From CAVPHV01 sp963821095 (lineage in GTDB: Bacteria; Actinomycetota; Acidimicrobiia; Spongiisociales; UBA5794), in the NCBI GenBank assembly GCA_963821095.1, contig CAWGCJ010000023.1:62001-126000 (forward strand): a stretch of DNA of 64,000 bases, written 5' to 3'. The notes beneath the pieces were generated by a model. The model made no database searches and was not told where the DNA came from. It saw nothing but the letters and a program-made list of their open reading frames with translations. Made by a program: the position numbers and the translations under genes. Of this stretch, positions 18,645 to 26,363 are shown one piece after another. The stretch's first letter is position 1, and each line of letters starts with the position of its first letter.

Positions 18645-20176
18645 CCGCCGTTGCCGACAACGCGATCGGCCTGGTCGACGAGCGCCTTGTTGAGAGCCGA
18701 GACGAACGCGCGAGCCGAGCCTTCGACCACATCGGTTGAAACCCCGCGGCCCGAGTAGGTATCAGGCCCAACCTGGATGATGACGTTCACTTCCGCCATG
18801 GCGTCGGCGCCCGAGGTGAGCGGACTCACCCGGTAGTCGAGCAGCGTCGCCGGAATGTCGAACACCTGTTGGAGGGCGACGAACGCTGCGTTCACCATCC
18901 CGTCACCTTCGGCCTCGACCGTGCGCTCGGCGCCGCCCTGATCGACCCTGACGGTCGCAACCGGGACGGTCTCGTTGCCTCCCGAGACGTGGATGCCGAC
19001 GAGGTGGATCAGGTCGGTGGCGATGCTGGTCTCCTCATAGACGATGGCGCGCAGTCCCTCTTCGGAGATTTCGCCTTTGCGGTCGGCCAACTCCTTGAAT
19101 CTGGTGAAGGCGCGGGCAAAGTCCTCGTCCTCGAGGTTGATCCCCAGCTTGGTGAGGGCATCACCAAACGCAGCGCGCCCTGAGTGCTTGCCCAGCACCA
19201 GCACGCTCTCATGGCCGATGGCTTTCGGGTCCATGATCTCGTAAGTTTCGCGATGGCGCAGCACACCGTGCTGGTGGATCCCCGATTCGTGGGCAAAGGC
19301 GTTGCGTCCGACGACGGCCTTGTTGTATTGGACCGGATACCCCGTCAGCCGGGAGACGAGCCGCGACGTTTCGAAGATCTCAGTCGTGTCGGCGCCGATC
19401 TCAACTCCGAAGCGATCCTGGCGGGTGGTGATCGCCATGATGACTTCCTCGGTCGATGTGTTGCCGGCCCGTTCGCCGATTCCGTTGATGGCCCCTTCGA
19501 TCTGGCGGGCACCCGCGGCGATCGCAGACAGCGAGTTGGCAACTGCCAGGCCGAGGTCGTTGTGGCAGTGGGTGGAGACGATGACGTCCTCGTTGTCACC
19601 CCTGACCTCCTGGTAGACCCGGCTCAGCATGTCGACGAACTCGTTGGGAGTGGCGTAGCCGACGGTATCGGGGATGTTGATGGTCGTTGCCCCCGCCTCG
19701 ACTGCGGCACGGCAGATCTCCATGATGAAATCGGGGTCTGACCGGGTGGCGTCCTGGGGTGAGAACTCGACGTCGTCGACATAGGTACGGGCTCGCTTGA
19801 CGCTTTCGACCGCCGCCGCCATCACCTCGGCCGGGGTCATCCGCAACATCTCCTCCATGTGGATCGGCGATGTGGAGATGAAGACGTGGATGCGCTGGCG
19901 ATCTGCCGCCTGGATCGCCTCCGCGGCAGCATCGATGTCGCCGGGGAGGGTGCGGGCCAGGCTGGCGATGATTGGTCCCTGCACTTCGGCGGCGATCCTC
20001 GAAACGGACTCGAAGTCGCCCGGTGACGATGCCGCAAAGCCGGCTTCGATGACATCGACCTTGAGTCGAGCCAACTGGGCGGCGATGGCGACCTTGTCGT
20101 CGGGCGACAGCGCAATGCCGGGGGCCTGCTCGCCGTCGCGCAGGGTGGTATCGAGAATGATCAGTCGGTCGGACAT
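18641..20176 (-). CDS. leuA: 2-isopropylmalate synthase
   Basis: Condenses acetyl-CoA with 2-ketoisovalerate, the first step of leucine synthesis. 511 residues, a LeuA type 1 length. The catalytic barrel begins LIILDTTLRDGEQAPGIALSPDDK and includes IEAGFAASSPGDF, VSTHCHNDLGLAVANSLSAI and INGIGERAGNTSTEEV. The C-terminal 130 residues (from about 380) form the regulatory leucine-binding domain. ATG 20176 has AAGGAG about 9 nt upstream; the longer open frame is not conserved. A gap of 103 bp separates it from ilvN; leuB overlaps its end. Confidence 0.97.
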   Translation of the reverse strand: MSDRLIILDTTLRDGEQAPGIALSPDDKVAIAAQLARLKVDVIEAGFAASSPGDFESVSRIAAEVQGPIIASLARTLPGDIDAAAEAIQAADRQRIHVFISTSPIHMEEMLRMTPAEVMAAAVESVKRARTYVDDVEFSPQDATRSDPDFIMEICRAAVEAGATTINIPDTVGYATPNEFVDMLSRVYQEVRGDNEDVIVSTHCHNDLGLAVANSLSAIAAGARQIEGAINGIGERAGNTSTEEVIMAITTRQDRFGVEIGADTTEIFETSRLVSRLTGYPVQYNKAVVGRNAFAHESGIHQHGVLRHRETYEIMDPKAIGHESVLVLGKHSGRAAFGDALTKLGINLEDEDFARAFTRFKELADRKGEISEEGLRAIVYEETSIATDLIHLVGIHVSGGNETVPVATVRVDQGGAERTVEAEGDGMVNAAFVALQQVFDIPATLLDYRVSPLTSGADAMAEVNVIIQVGPDTYSGRGVSTDVVEGSARAFVSALNKALVDQADRVVGNGG

Positions 20177-20279
20177 AGGGGTGAATCTCCTTGGAGAGGC
20201 GGTGGAAGCTACCAGAACGACGCCGGGTCGGTGGCCTTCCGGCACCCGCCCGGCTACGTAAGGAGCAGACGTCCCTGCG

Positions 20280-20789
20280 TCACGCCGACCTCAGCTTGGT
20301 CCGACCGGTCTTGCCGGTCTTGGCGTCCTTGGCCATCGCGATGCGGCCGGACTTGACCAGATCGACGATCCCGTAGGGCCGCATCAACTCCAGAAAGTCA
20401 CCGAGCCGATCGGGCGGGCCCGACAGTTCGAACGTGATCGTGGACGATCCGACGTCAACGGCCCGGGCGTTGAAGATCCCGGCGGCTTCGAGCATCTCCG
20501 CCCTGCGTTGGTCGGCGTTCACTCGCAGCAGCATGATCTCGCGTTCGACTCCCTCGCCGGGGACCATCTCGGTGACCTTGACAATGTGCACCAGCTTGTA
20601 CAGCTGCTTGATGATCTGCTCCATCTCGGGGCCGTCGACGACGAGGGTGACGCGAGACATTTCCGGTTCCGAGGTCGGGCCGACCGCCAGGGAGTGGATG
20701 TTGAAGCCGCGGCGGGCGAACATCGACGAGATTCGGGCAAGGACGCCGGGCTTGTTCTCCACCAGCACGCTGATCACGTGGTTGTTCAT
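20280..20789 (-). CDS. ilvN: Acetolactate synthase small (regulatory) subunit
   Basis: The regulatory subunit that binds valine and activates IlvB; 169 residues. The ACT domain is at the N-terminus (HVISVLVENKPGVLARISSMFARRGFNIHSLAVG, TLVVDG, KLVHIVKVTEM). The C-terminal domain contains VNADQRRAEMLEAAGIFNARAVDVGSSTITFELSG. Its ATG overlaps the ilvB stop by four bases. ilvC does not follow, unlike many ilvBNC operons; leuA comes next instead. Confidence 0.96.
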   Translation of the reverse strand: MNNHVISVLVENKPGVLARISSMFARRGFNIHSLAVGPTSEPEMSRVTLVVDGPEMEQIIKQLYKLVHIVKVTEMVPGEGVEREIMLLRVNADQRRAEMLEAAGIFNARAVDVGSSTITFELSGPPDRLGDFLELMRPYGIVDLVKSGRIAMAKDAKTGKTGRTKLRSA

Positions 20790-22522
20790 GCCGGCACCTC
20801 GGGGGTCTCGAGGTCGGCGATGGACATCACCACTTGATCGTTGGAACGTCCGGCGGGAATCATCGGGAACACCATGGCGTCGGGATCACATTTGAACTCG
20901 ACGACCACCGGCCGGTCGGTGATGGCAAGCGCTTTCTCCAGGGTGGGCGCAACCTCGGACGGCCGTTCGGCGCGCATCCCGACACAGCCCATTGCCTCGG
21001 CCAGCATCACATAGTCGGGGGTGTGGTCGGTCAGGTCGGTGGCGCTGTAGCGCTCGTTATAGAAGAGGCGCTGCCATTGCCTCACCATGCCGAGGTTGTT
21101 GTTGTTCATGACGGCGATCTTCACCGGGATGCCCTCGACCGAGGCGGTGATGAGTTCCTGGAACGTCATCTGGAAACAGCCGTCACCATCGATTGCGAAG
21201 ACGGTCTCGTCGGGCTTGGCGACCTGGGCGCCGACCGCAGCGGGCACCGCGTAGCCCATCGTGCCGAGACCACCTGAGTTGATCCAGGTGTTGGGACGTT
21301 CGAATCCCCAGAACTGCGACGCCCACATCTGATGCTGGCCGACGCCGGCGACGATGATCGCGTTGCCCGCCGTGAGCCGGTGCAGCTCCTCGATGACGTA
21401 CTGCTGCTGGATCGGGCCGTCGGGGTCCTGCTCGTACTGCAGTGGGAATTCTTCTTGCCAGCGGGCGAGGGTTTCCATCCACGGGCGCCGGGACGGGGGC
21501 GGGCCCCCGTCGAGCGACTTCTCTTCGGCGTCGATGAGTTGGGCCAAGATCGCCTTGGCGTCGCCGACGACGGGCACGTCGGCATGTCGGACCTTGCTGA
21601 TCTCGGCGGGATCGACGTCGGCGTGGATGATCTTGGCGTTGGGGGCAAAGGACGAGACTTGGCCGGTGACTCGATCGTCGAAGCGGGCGCCGACGGCGAC
21701 GAGCAAATCGGCTTGCTGCATGGCCGTGATCGCGGTGTAGGTCCCGTGCATCCCCGGCATGCCGAGACACAGGCGGTGGGAGTCGGGGATCACGCCTCGT
21801 GCCATCAGGGTGGTGACAACCGGCAGGTTGGCCGCTTCGGCGAATGCCACCAGTTCTTCCGAGGCGCCGGCGCGAAGGATGCCGCCTCCGGCGTAGAGCA
21901 CGGGGCGCTCCGACGCGTTGATCATCTTGACGGCCGCCTTGATTTGGCGGGGGTGTCCTTTGATCGAGGGCTTGTAGCCGGGGAGTTTGATCTCGCCGGG
22001 GCGGCGCCAGGTCATCGTTGCCGACAGGACGTCCTTCGGGATGTCGACGAGGACGGGGCCGGGGCGGCCGGTGGCGGCGAGGTGGAATGCCTCCCGGATG
22101 ACGTCGGGAATCTCATCGGCGTCCGTCAGCAGATAGTTGTGCTTGGTGCACGGCATCGAGATGCCCCACGTGTGGGCTTCCTGGAACGCATCCATCCCGA
22201 TGGAGGTCGAGGCCACCTGACCGGTGATGGCGACCACCGGGATCGAGTCCATGTGGGCGTCCTGGAGTGGGGTGATCAGGTTGGTGGCGCCCGGACCGGA
22301 TGTGGCCACCATCACGCCAACCTTCCCGCTGGCGTGGGCATACCCCGACGCCATGTGCCCGGCACCCTGTTCGTGGCGAGCGAGGACGTGTCGGATTGGA
22401 CTGTCGAGGATCGGGTCGTAGGCAGGCAGGATGGCTCCGCCGGGTACCCCGAACATGACTTCAACGCCTTCGTGCTCGAGTGCTCTGATGAGAGCCTGGG
22501 CTCCGGTGAGGGTCTCGCTCAT
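20786..22522 (-). CDS. ilvB: Acetolactate synthase large (catalytic) subunit
   Basis: The thiamine-diphosphate enzyme that condenses two pyruvates, or pyruvate and 2-ketobutyrate, at the head of branched-chain amino acid synthesis; 578 residues. Marks are GVPGGAILPAYD, the catalytic-Glu region RHEQGAGHMASGYA, PFQEAH-type DAFQEAHTWGI, and the ThDP/Mg motif DGDGCFQMTFQELITA with NNNNLGMVRQWQ. ATG 22522 has AGGAG 7 nt upstream. Expression is probably controlled by the leader peptide and terminator placed 90-190 bp ahead of the start. Confidence 0.97.
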   Translation of the reverse strand: MSETLTGAQALIRALEHEGVEVMFGVPGGAILPAYDPILDSPIRHVLARHEQGAGHMASGYAHASGKVGVMVATSGPGATNLITPLQDAHMDSIPVVAITGQVASTSIGMDAFQEAHTWGISMPCTKHNYLLTDADEIPDVIREAFHLAATGRPGPVLVDIPKDVLSATMTWRRPGEIKLPGYKPSIKGHPRQIKAAVKMINASERPVLYAGGGILRAGASEELVAFAEAANLPVVTTLMARGVIPDSHRLCLGMPGMHGTYTAITAMQQADLLVAVGARFDDRVTGQVSSFAPNAKIIHADVDPAEISKVRHADVPVVGDAKAILAQLIDAEEKSLDGGPPPSRRPWMETLARWQEEFPLQYEQDPDGPIQQQYVIEELHRLTAGNAIIVAGVGQHQMWASQFWGFERPNTWINSGGLGTMGYAVPAAVGAQVAKPDETVFAIDGDGCFQMTFQELITASVEGIPVKIAVMNNNNLGMVRQWQRLFYNERYSATDLTDHTPDYVMLAEAMGCVGMRAERPSEVAPTLEKALAITDRPVVVEFKCDPDAMVFPMIPAGRSNDQVVMSIADLETPEVPA

Positions 22523-22571
22523 CTCGGTTCTCCTGCGTTGGTCGGTTCGGTGGATGCTTCGGATGCTTTGG

Positions 22572-22611
22572 TATGGCCGTGTCGTCCCGGATATGGCCGT
22601 GTTGCCCCGGA
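22572..22611. repeat. Two-copy 20-bp tandem repeat ahead of ilvB
   Basis: Two head-to-tail 20-bp units (22572-22591 and 22592-22611), both beginning tatggccgtgt and ending cccgga, with two differing bases between them. A third partial copy (tatga) follows. It lies between the attenuator terminator and the ilvB start, about 50-90 bp from the start codon. It could be simple slippage in the leader or part of an alternative RNA fold; the sequence does not decide. Confidence 0.6.
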
Positions 22612-22638
22612 TATGAAAGAGCCCTCCGGGTGGAGGGC
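22612..22638 (-). terminator. Intrinsic terminator of the ilvB attenuator
   Basis: Read in the ilvB direction, the RNA gives a 7-bp GC-rich stem GCCCTCC/GGAGGGC with a four-base loop, followed at once by TCTTTC. This is a Rho-independent terminator placed between a leader peptide and ilvB, the position expected of an attenuator. The stem occupies 22621-22638. Confidence 0.75.
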
Positions 22639-22643
22639 AGTGG

Positions 22644-22673
22644 GCACATACGCGTCTGGGACGACGTATGCGC
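22644..22673 (-). promoter_or_regulatory. Pause-type hairpin after the ilvB leader peptide
   Basis: In the transcript, nine bases directly after the leader stop codon (22665-22673) pair with 22644-22652: eight Watson-Crick pairs and one G-U, with a 12-nt loop. This is the place of the pause hairpin (1:2 stem) in amino-acid attenuators: a ribosome finishing the leader would cover it, while one stalled earlier would let it fold or change its pairing partner. Confidence 0.6.
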
Positions 22674-22712
22674 CTAGGTGATAAGTACGAGGAAGGGGGC
22701 GTTGGTGGTCAT
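22674..22712 (-). CDS. ilvB leader peptide (attenuator)
   Basis: A 12-codon open frame encoding MTTNAPFLVLIT, then TAG. Five of the last six residues before the stop are Phe or hydrophobic branched-chain residues or Thr: Leu, Val, Leu, Ile and Thr are products or relatives of the pathway encoded downstream. It starts about 20 nt after the predicted transcription start, with only a weak ribosome site (TTGAG). Ribosome stalling at Leu/Val/Ile codons when charged tRNA is scarce would favour read-through of the terminator at 22612. It is too short for ordinary gene finders. Confidence 0.72.
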   Translation of the reverse strand: MTTNAPFLVLIT

Positions 22713-22737
22713 GTGCTCAATCAGTTGTCGGACAGCG

Positions 22738-22765
22738 AGTATGCCACTGTGCAGTCGTGTGTCAA
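22738..22765 (-). promoter_or_regulatory. Predicted sigma-70 promoter of the ilvB operon
   Basis: A perfect -35 box TTGACA (22760-22765), a 16-bp spacer and a -10 box CATACT (22738-22743, four of six consensus bases). Transcription would begin near 22731, about 20 nt ahead of the leader peptide. Confidence 0.65.
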
Positions 22766-22820
22766 GCTCCGCCGACGATCATGAATGTGTGTTGCCCGAT
22801 CGTCCCGCGAAGATGACTCC

Positions 22821-24066
22821 ATGAAGCGATTTCCGATCCCGCTGCAATCGGTACTCGCCGGTGCCATCGAGGCCGGGAGGGCTGCGCTACGCGACCTCGA
22901 TGCTGAAGAGGTCCCCGCCGGACTCAAGCGAGTGGCGGCACACAGCGGAGGCCGGTTGCCGCCGCCGCTGGCGGTATCGCTGCTCGAAGCAATCGACGAC
23001 GACGAGTGGCTCCGGGAAAAAGTGTCCGAGAAGCTGGGCGAAGCGGTCGCGCCGGATGACCCCGCCGCCCTCTTTTTGAATCGCCCGCCGGGTTGGTGGT
23101 CGGAACTAGCCATCGCCGGTGCCGCTACGGCCGTTGCCGATGAGGAACGGCGGGCCGGTAAGGCGCAGCGCCAGATCGAGGATCTGCTGAGCCGGGTTGA
23201 GGAATCCAAACGGAAGCTCAAGGATGCGCGGCGCGAGGCGCGGGTCGGCGTGGCCGAACTCAAGGCTCAGCTCGTTGCCACCCGAAAGCAACTCAAGGCG
23301 GCGGAGGCCGCGGCCGGTGGCGACACGGCCAAACTCGAGCAGGCGTTGGCCGACATGGAGCAACGCCTCGCCGGGGCGGAAGCCGCCAGGGCAGAGGTGC
23401 AGGATGTGCTCGCCGAGCAGCGGGTCCAGTTTCGGAGGCTGCGCCGGGGACGGGCGGCAGCCGAACGTGAGGCCCGTCGTGGGGGAGCGGCATCGTTCGG
23501 CGGCGACGCCATCGACATGGCGCGTACGCTCGACCACATGGCCGCCGGCGTGCGTCCTCCCCGAAGCCGCATCACGCCGCAGCCCGGCACAGACCGCATC
23601 CGCATCAGGCTCGGCTGGCTTGGCCCTGCCGGCGGGGGTTGCCCCCGATTCGCCCGACGCGGTGACCTGGCTTGTTGGGTCCGCAGGAGTGTTCTCACTG
23701 ATCGTCGACGGCTACAACGTGCTGTTCCATCTCGATCGCGGCGATTTCTCAACCGGCCGTGCCCGCCAACGCCTGGCCCAAGAGCTTGGTCGCTTGAAGC
23801 GTGAAGCAGGTACCGCTCGGATAATCGTGGTGTACGACTCGGCGTTGCCGGGCGGGCGGCGGGCTCGCCCGACCGCCGGTGGCGTCGAGGTGCGGTTTGC
23901 CGAAGAGGACCGTCTGGCCGACGAGGAGGTCATCCTGCTTGCCGGCGACTTGACCGGGTCCGTGGTCGTCGTGAGCAGCGATCGCGAGGTCCGCGAAGGG
24001 GCCGAATCTACCGGTGCGCTGGCACTTTGGTCGGAAGCGCTGGTCGGTTGGATCGAAGGGTCCTAG
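22821..24066 (+). CDS. NYN/PIN-domain protein with N-terminal coiled coil (one frameshift)
   Basis: About 414 residues when repaired. From ATG 22821 the first frame gives a helical region (residues about 1-110) and a long charged coiled coil (about 115-220, EERRAGKAQRQIEDLLSRVEESKRKLKDARREAR and similar). Between 23545 and 23625 the frame shifts by one base; the second frame reads ALPAGVAPDSPDAVTWL then FSLIVDGYNVLFHL, the YacP-like NYN domain. The domain has DGYNV, IIVVYDSALPGG, VRFAEEDRLADEEVI and VVSSDREVREGAE, acidic positions typical of PIN-fold RNases. Related actinobacterial proteins are annotated as RNA-binding with a PIN domain. It probably acts on RNA, but no substrate is evident. 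Confidence 0.78.
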
Positions 24067-24120
24067 CCACGACGATTTCTCCCGTATCAGACAGGCCGGC
24101 CGCGTATCTTTAACCACAAG

Positions 24121-24142
24121 CGCCCGGGACAGGCCCGGGCGG
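24121..24142. promoter_or_regulatory. GC-rich palindrome upstream of a secreted-protein gene
   Basis: CGCCCGGG and CCCGGGCG, eight bases each with a 5-nt gap, sit 20-40 bp ahead of the start at 24161. No T-run follows, so it is less likely a terminator than an operator or an RNA hairpin in the 5' leader. Confidence 0.4.
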
Positions 24143-24160
24143 ATATGTGAGGGAGGGATC

Positions 24161-24664
24161 ATGCGCAAAGGTAAGCGCTTGACCATCATCGGCGGAATTG
24201 TGGTCGGCTTGCTGGCGTTTTCGGCGGTTGCGATAGCAGCGTCGAATTCGTTCCAGAGCAAGGGGATCAACAACGTCCGAGTCAAGACGGAGACGAGTGC
24301 CTATTCGACGAGTTCGACGAGTTGGGTATCGCTGCCCGGCGCGAGCCTGACCATGAGCATCCCAAACGGGAAGCAGAAGCTCTTCATCGCTGAGTTCGAC
24401 GCTGAGAGCTATTGCCAGGGGGGCACCGGCTGGTGCTCGGTTCGTATCCTGGTTGATGGCAACGAGATGCATCCGATCTCGGGCACTGATTTCGCTTTCG
24501 ACAGCGTTGATACCGACGGGTATGAGAGTCATGCCATGACGAGAACGTACGGCCCGATGGGGCCCGGTCAGCACACGTTCCAGGTCCAGATGAGGGTGAA
24601 CAATGCTGCAACGCAGTTCAGGCTCGACGACTGGACGTTCAAGGTGTTCAAGGGCGCCGCCTAG
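24161..24664 (+). CDS. Secreted protein of unknown function
   Basis: 167 residues with a clear Sec signal peptide: RKGKR, a hydrophobic core LTIIGGIVVGLLAFSAVAIAA, and a likely cut after AIAA or AASN. The mature part has no membrane segment and two Cys residues close together (about C87, C93: ESYCQGGTGWCS), which may form a disulfide. It is rich in beta-type alternation (VRVKTETSAY, SLPGASLTMSIPNG, HTFQVQMRVN). ATG 24161 has a strong GGGAGGG site. I do not recognise the family. It is monocistronic, with a palindrome before it and a terminator-like hairpin after it. Confidence 0.72.
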   Translation: MRKGKRLTIIGGIVVGLLAFSAVAIAASNSFQSKGINNVRVKTETSAYSTSSTSWVSLPGASLTMSIPNGKQKLFIAEFDAESYCQGGTGWCSVRILVDGNEMHPISGTDFAFDSVDTDGYESHAMTRTYGPMGPGQHTFQVQMRVNNAATQFRLDDWTFKVFKGAA

Positions 24665-24691
24665 AGGACAACACCGGATCACGAGATGATC

Positions 24692-24717
24692 GGAGCCGCG
24701 GCCACAGCCGCGGCTCC
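24692..24717. terminator. Bidirectional terminator-like hairpin
   Basis: A 10-bp perfect stem (GGAGCCGCGG/CCGCGGCTCC) with a 6-nt loop lies between two convergent genes, 28 bp after the stop of the secreted protein and 7 bp from the end of the LLM gene. It has no clear T-run, so termination strength is uncertain. Confidence 0.6.
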
Positions 24718-24723
24718 GGCGCG

Positions 24724-25755
24724 TCACAGGGCGAGTTCGGCCAGAGTGCGCAGAGTGGTGACGTCGGTGGTCGAGACGTTCAGCGTTGTGACCCCCGAGT
24801 CTCGCCAGGCGGCGAGGCGGTCGCGAACCATGTCCCTGGTTCCGACCAGGCTGACCTCGTCGATGAGCGCTTCGGGAACCGCGTTGCCGGCCGCAAAAGG
24901 CTTGCCGGCGAGGTAGTGGTCCTGGATCTCGGCGGCCGCTTGTTCGAAGCCGTAGCGGCAGGCAAGGTCGTTGTAGAAGTTGCGCCCTTTTGATCCCATC
25001 CCGCCGATGTAGAGCGCCAGACCGGGTCGCACCGAGTTGCGGGCCGCTTCCACGTCGTCGCTGATCAAGGCGGCCACGGACGGAGCGATGTCGAAGGTTG
25101 CAGCCTTGTTCGGGTCGCCTGCGGCGGCAAAACCAGCGGCGATCATGGGCCCGAAGACGGTTCCGGCCCGTTCGGGCGAGTAGAAGACGGGGAGCCAGCC
25201 GTCGGCGATCTCGGCGGTGAGTTGCACGTTCTTGGGCCCGATCGATGCCAGGTAGATCGGCACGGCATGCTTCGGGTGGGTGATCATCCGCAGCGGCTTG
25301 CCCAACCCCGTGGCGTCGTCACCTCGATATGGGATCTGGTAGTGGTCGCCATCGTGCTCGAGCGGCTCACGGCGGGCGATCGCGTCCCGCACGATCGAGA
25401 CGTACTCGCGGGTCTTGCCCAGCGGCTTGCCGTAGGCCACTCCGTGCCAGCCTTCGACCACCTGGGGGCCGGACAGGCCGAGCCCGAGCAGGAATCTGCC
25501 GCCGGACAGCTCGTTGAGGGTGACCGCCGTCATGGCCGTCATCGCCGGCGTGCGGGCCGGCATCTGCAGGATGGCCGAGCCGGCCTTGATTCGCTCGGTG
25601 CGCGCCGCGATCCAGCTGAGCACGGTGACGGCGTCCGAGCCCCAGGCTTCGGCGGCCCACACCGAGTCGTAGCCGAGCCGCTCGGCTTCGAGCACCAGGT
25701 CCATGTCGAGCCCGGCGTTGGCTCCCCAGTAGGCGATGTTGAGTCCAAGCCGCAT
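24724..25755 (-). CDS. LLM-class F420-dependent oxidoreductase
   Basis: A 343-residue luciferase-like monooxygenase-fold protein of the F420-dependent type. Visible marks are an N-terminal LGLNIAYWG strand, AERLGYDSVWAAEAWGSDAVTVLSWIAARTERIKAGSAILQMPARTPAMTAM, the nucleotide-loop region GRFLLGLGLSGPQVVEGWHG, and IYLASIGPKNVQLTAEIADGWLP. Such proteins use reduced coenzyme F420 or flavin to reduce or oxidise varied substrates; the substrate is not evident. Presence of this family supports an actinobacterial host. It stands alone, convergent with the secreted protein gene. Confidence 0.88.
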   Translation of the reverse strand: MRLGLNIAYWGANAGLDMDLVLEAERLGYDSVWAAEAWGSDAVTVLSWIAARTERIKAGSAILQMPARTPAMTAMTAVTLNELSGGRFLLGLGLSGPQVVEGWHGVAYGKPLGKTREYVSIVRDAIARREPLEHDGDHYQIPYRGDDATGLGKPLRMITHPKHAVPIYLASIGPKNVQLTAEIADGWLPVFYSPERAGTVFGPMIAAGFAAAGDPNKAATFDIAPSVAALISDDVEAARNSVRPGLALYIGGMGSKGRNFYNDLACRYGFEQAAAEIQDHYLAGKPFAAGNAVPEALIDEVSLVGTRDMVRDRLAAWRDSGVTTLNVSTTDVTTLRTLAELAL

Positions 25756-25778
25756 CCCGAGACCCTACCTCGCCGTCA

Positions 25779-25843
25779 TTTTCCCTGTTCTGGCGTGGCT
25801 GAGGTACCAGAAACCGCGCTTGTCTTCAGGCCAGAACGGGAAA
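25779..25843. repeat. Imperfect inverted repeat next to the IS3-type element
   Basis: TTTTCCCTGTTCTGGC at 25779-25794 is the reverse complement of GCCAGAACGGGAAA at 25830-25843 except for one extra base. The arms are 35 bp apart. It lies between the start of the LLM gene and the left end of the insertion sequence. It could be a transcription terminator, an operator, or an IS target site. Confidence 0.5.
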
Positions 25844-25922
25844 CCCCTCCGTGTCCATGATGGGTGAGACACTTTCTGGTTTGTGTTGTGAGTGGTGAGG
25901 GCGGTGGAAGAGGTGAACCGTT

Positions 25923-26363
25923 GTGGGAAACAAGCGGGCAGCGATCTATAGGGCCGATACTTGGCATATGGATGATGCTGTTGCCAGTGATGGGAGTGGG
26001 AGGCCGTTGAGGAATCCGGTGCGCCGGTCGTTCAGTCCGGAATACAAGTTGTCGATCCTCGCCGAGTACGACAGGGCATCCGAGACCGGCGAGAAGGGCG
26101 CCATCTTGCGCAGGGAAGGCCTCTACTCGAGTTTGATCACCGACTGGCGGCGGCAACATCGCCAGGGCCTGTTGAAAGCCGCTCTCGGGCGGAGCGACGG
26201 TGGTCGGGGTGGGCCGAGCCGTTCGGAGGTGGCCAAGCTGCGGGCTGAGAACGAGCGACTGAAGACCAAACTGGCCCAGGCCGAGGCGGTGATCACGGTC
26301 CAGGGAAAAGTGCACGCGCTCTTGGAGGAGATCTCAAAGAGCGCGGACACCGACGAATCGTGA
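25923..26363 (+). CDS. IS3-type transposase OrfA
   Basis: A 146-residue DNA-binding subunit. The helix-turn-helix region is RRSFSPEYKLSILAEYDRASETGEKGAILRREGLYSSLITDWRRQ (about residues 34-78), followed by a leucine-zipper-like coiled coil SEVAKLRAENERLKTKLAQAEAVI (about 100-123). The frame overlaps OrfB by four bases (GTGA), so OrfB may be made by coupling or by ribosomal frameshifting to an OrfAB fusion. The start GTG 25923 is the first of the frame; a later ATG at 25968 is also possible. Confidence 0.82.
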   Translation: MGNKRAAIYRADTWHMDDAVASDGSGRPLRNPVRRSFSPEYKLSILAEYDRASETGEKGAILRREGLYSSLITDWRRQHRQGLLKAALGRSDGGRGGPSRSEVAKLRAENERLKTKLAQAEAVITVQGKVHALLEEISKSADTDES

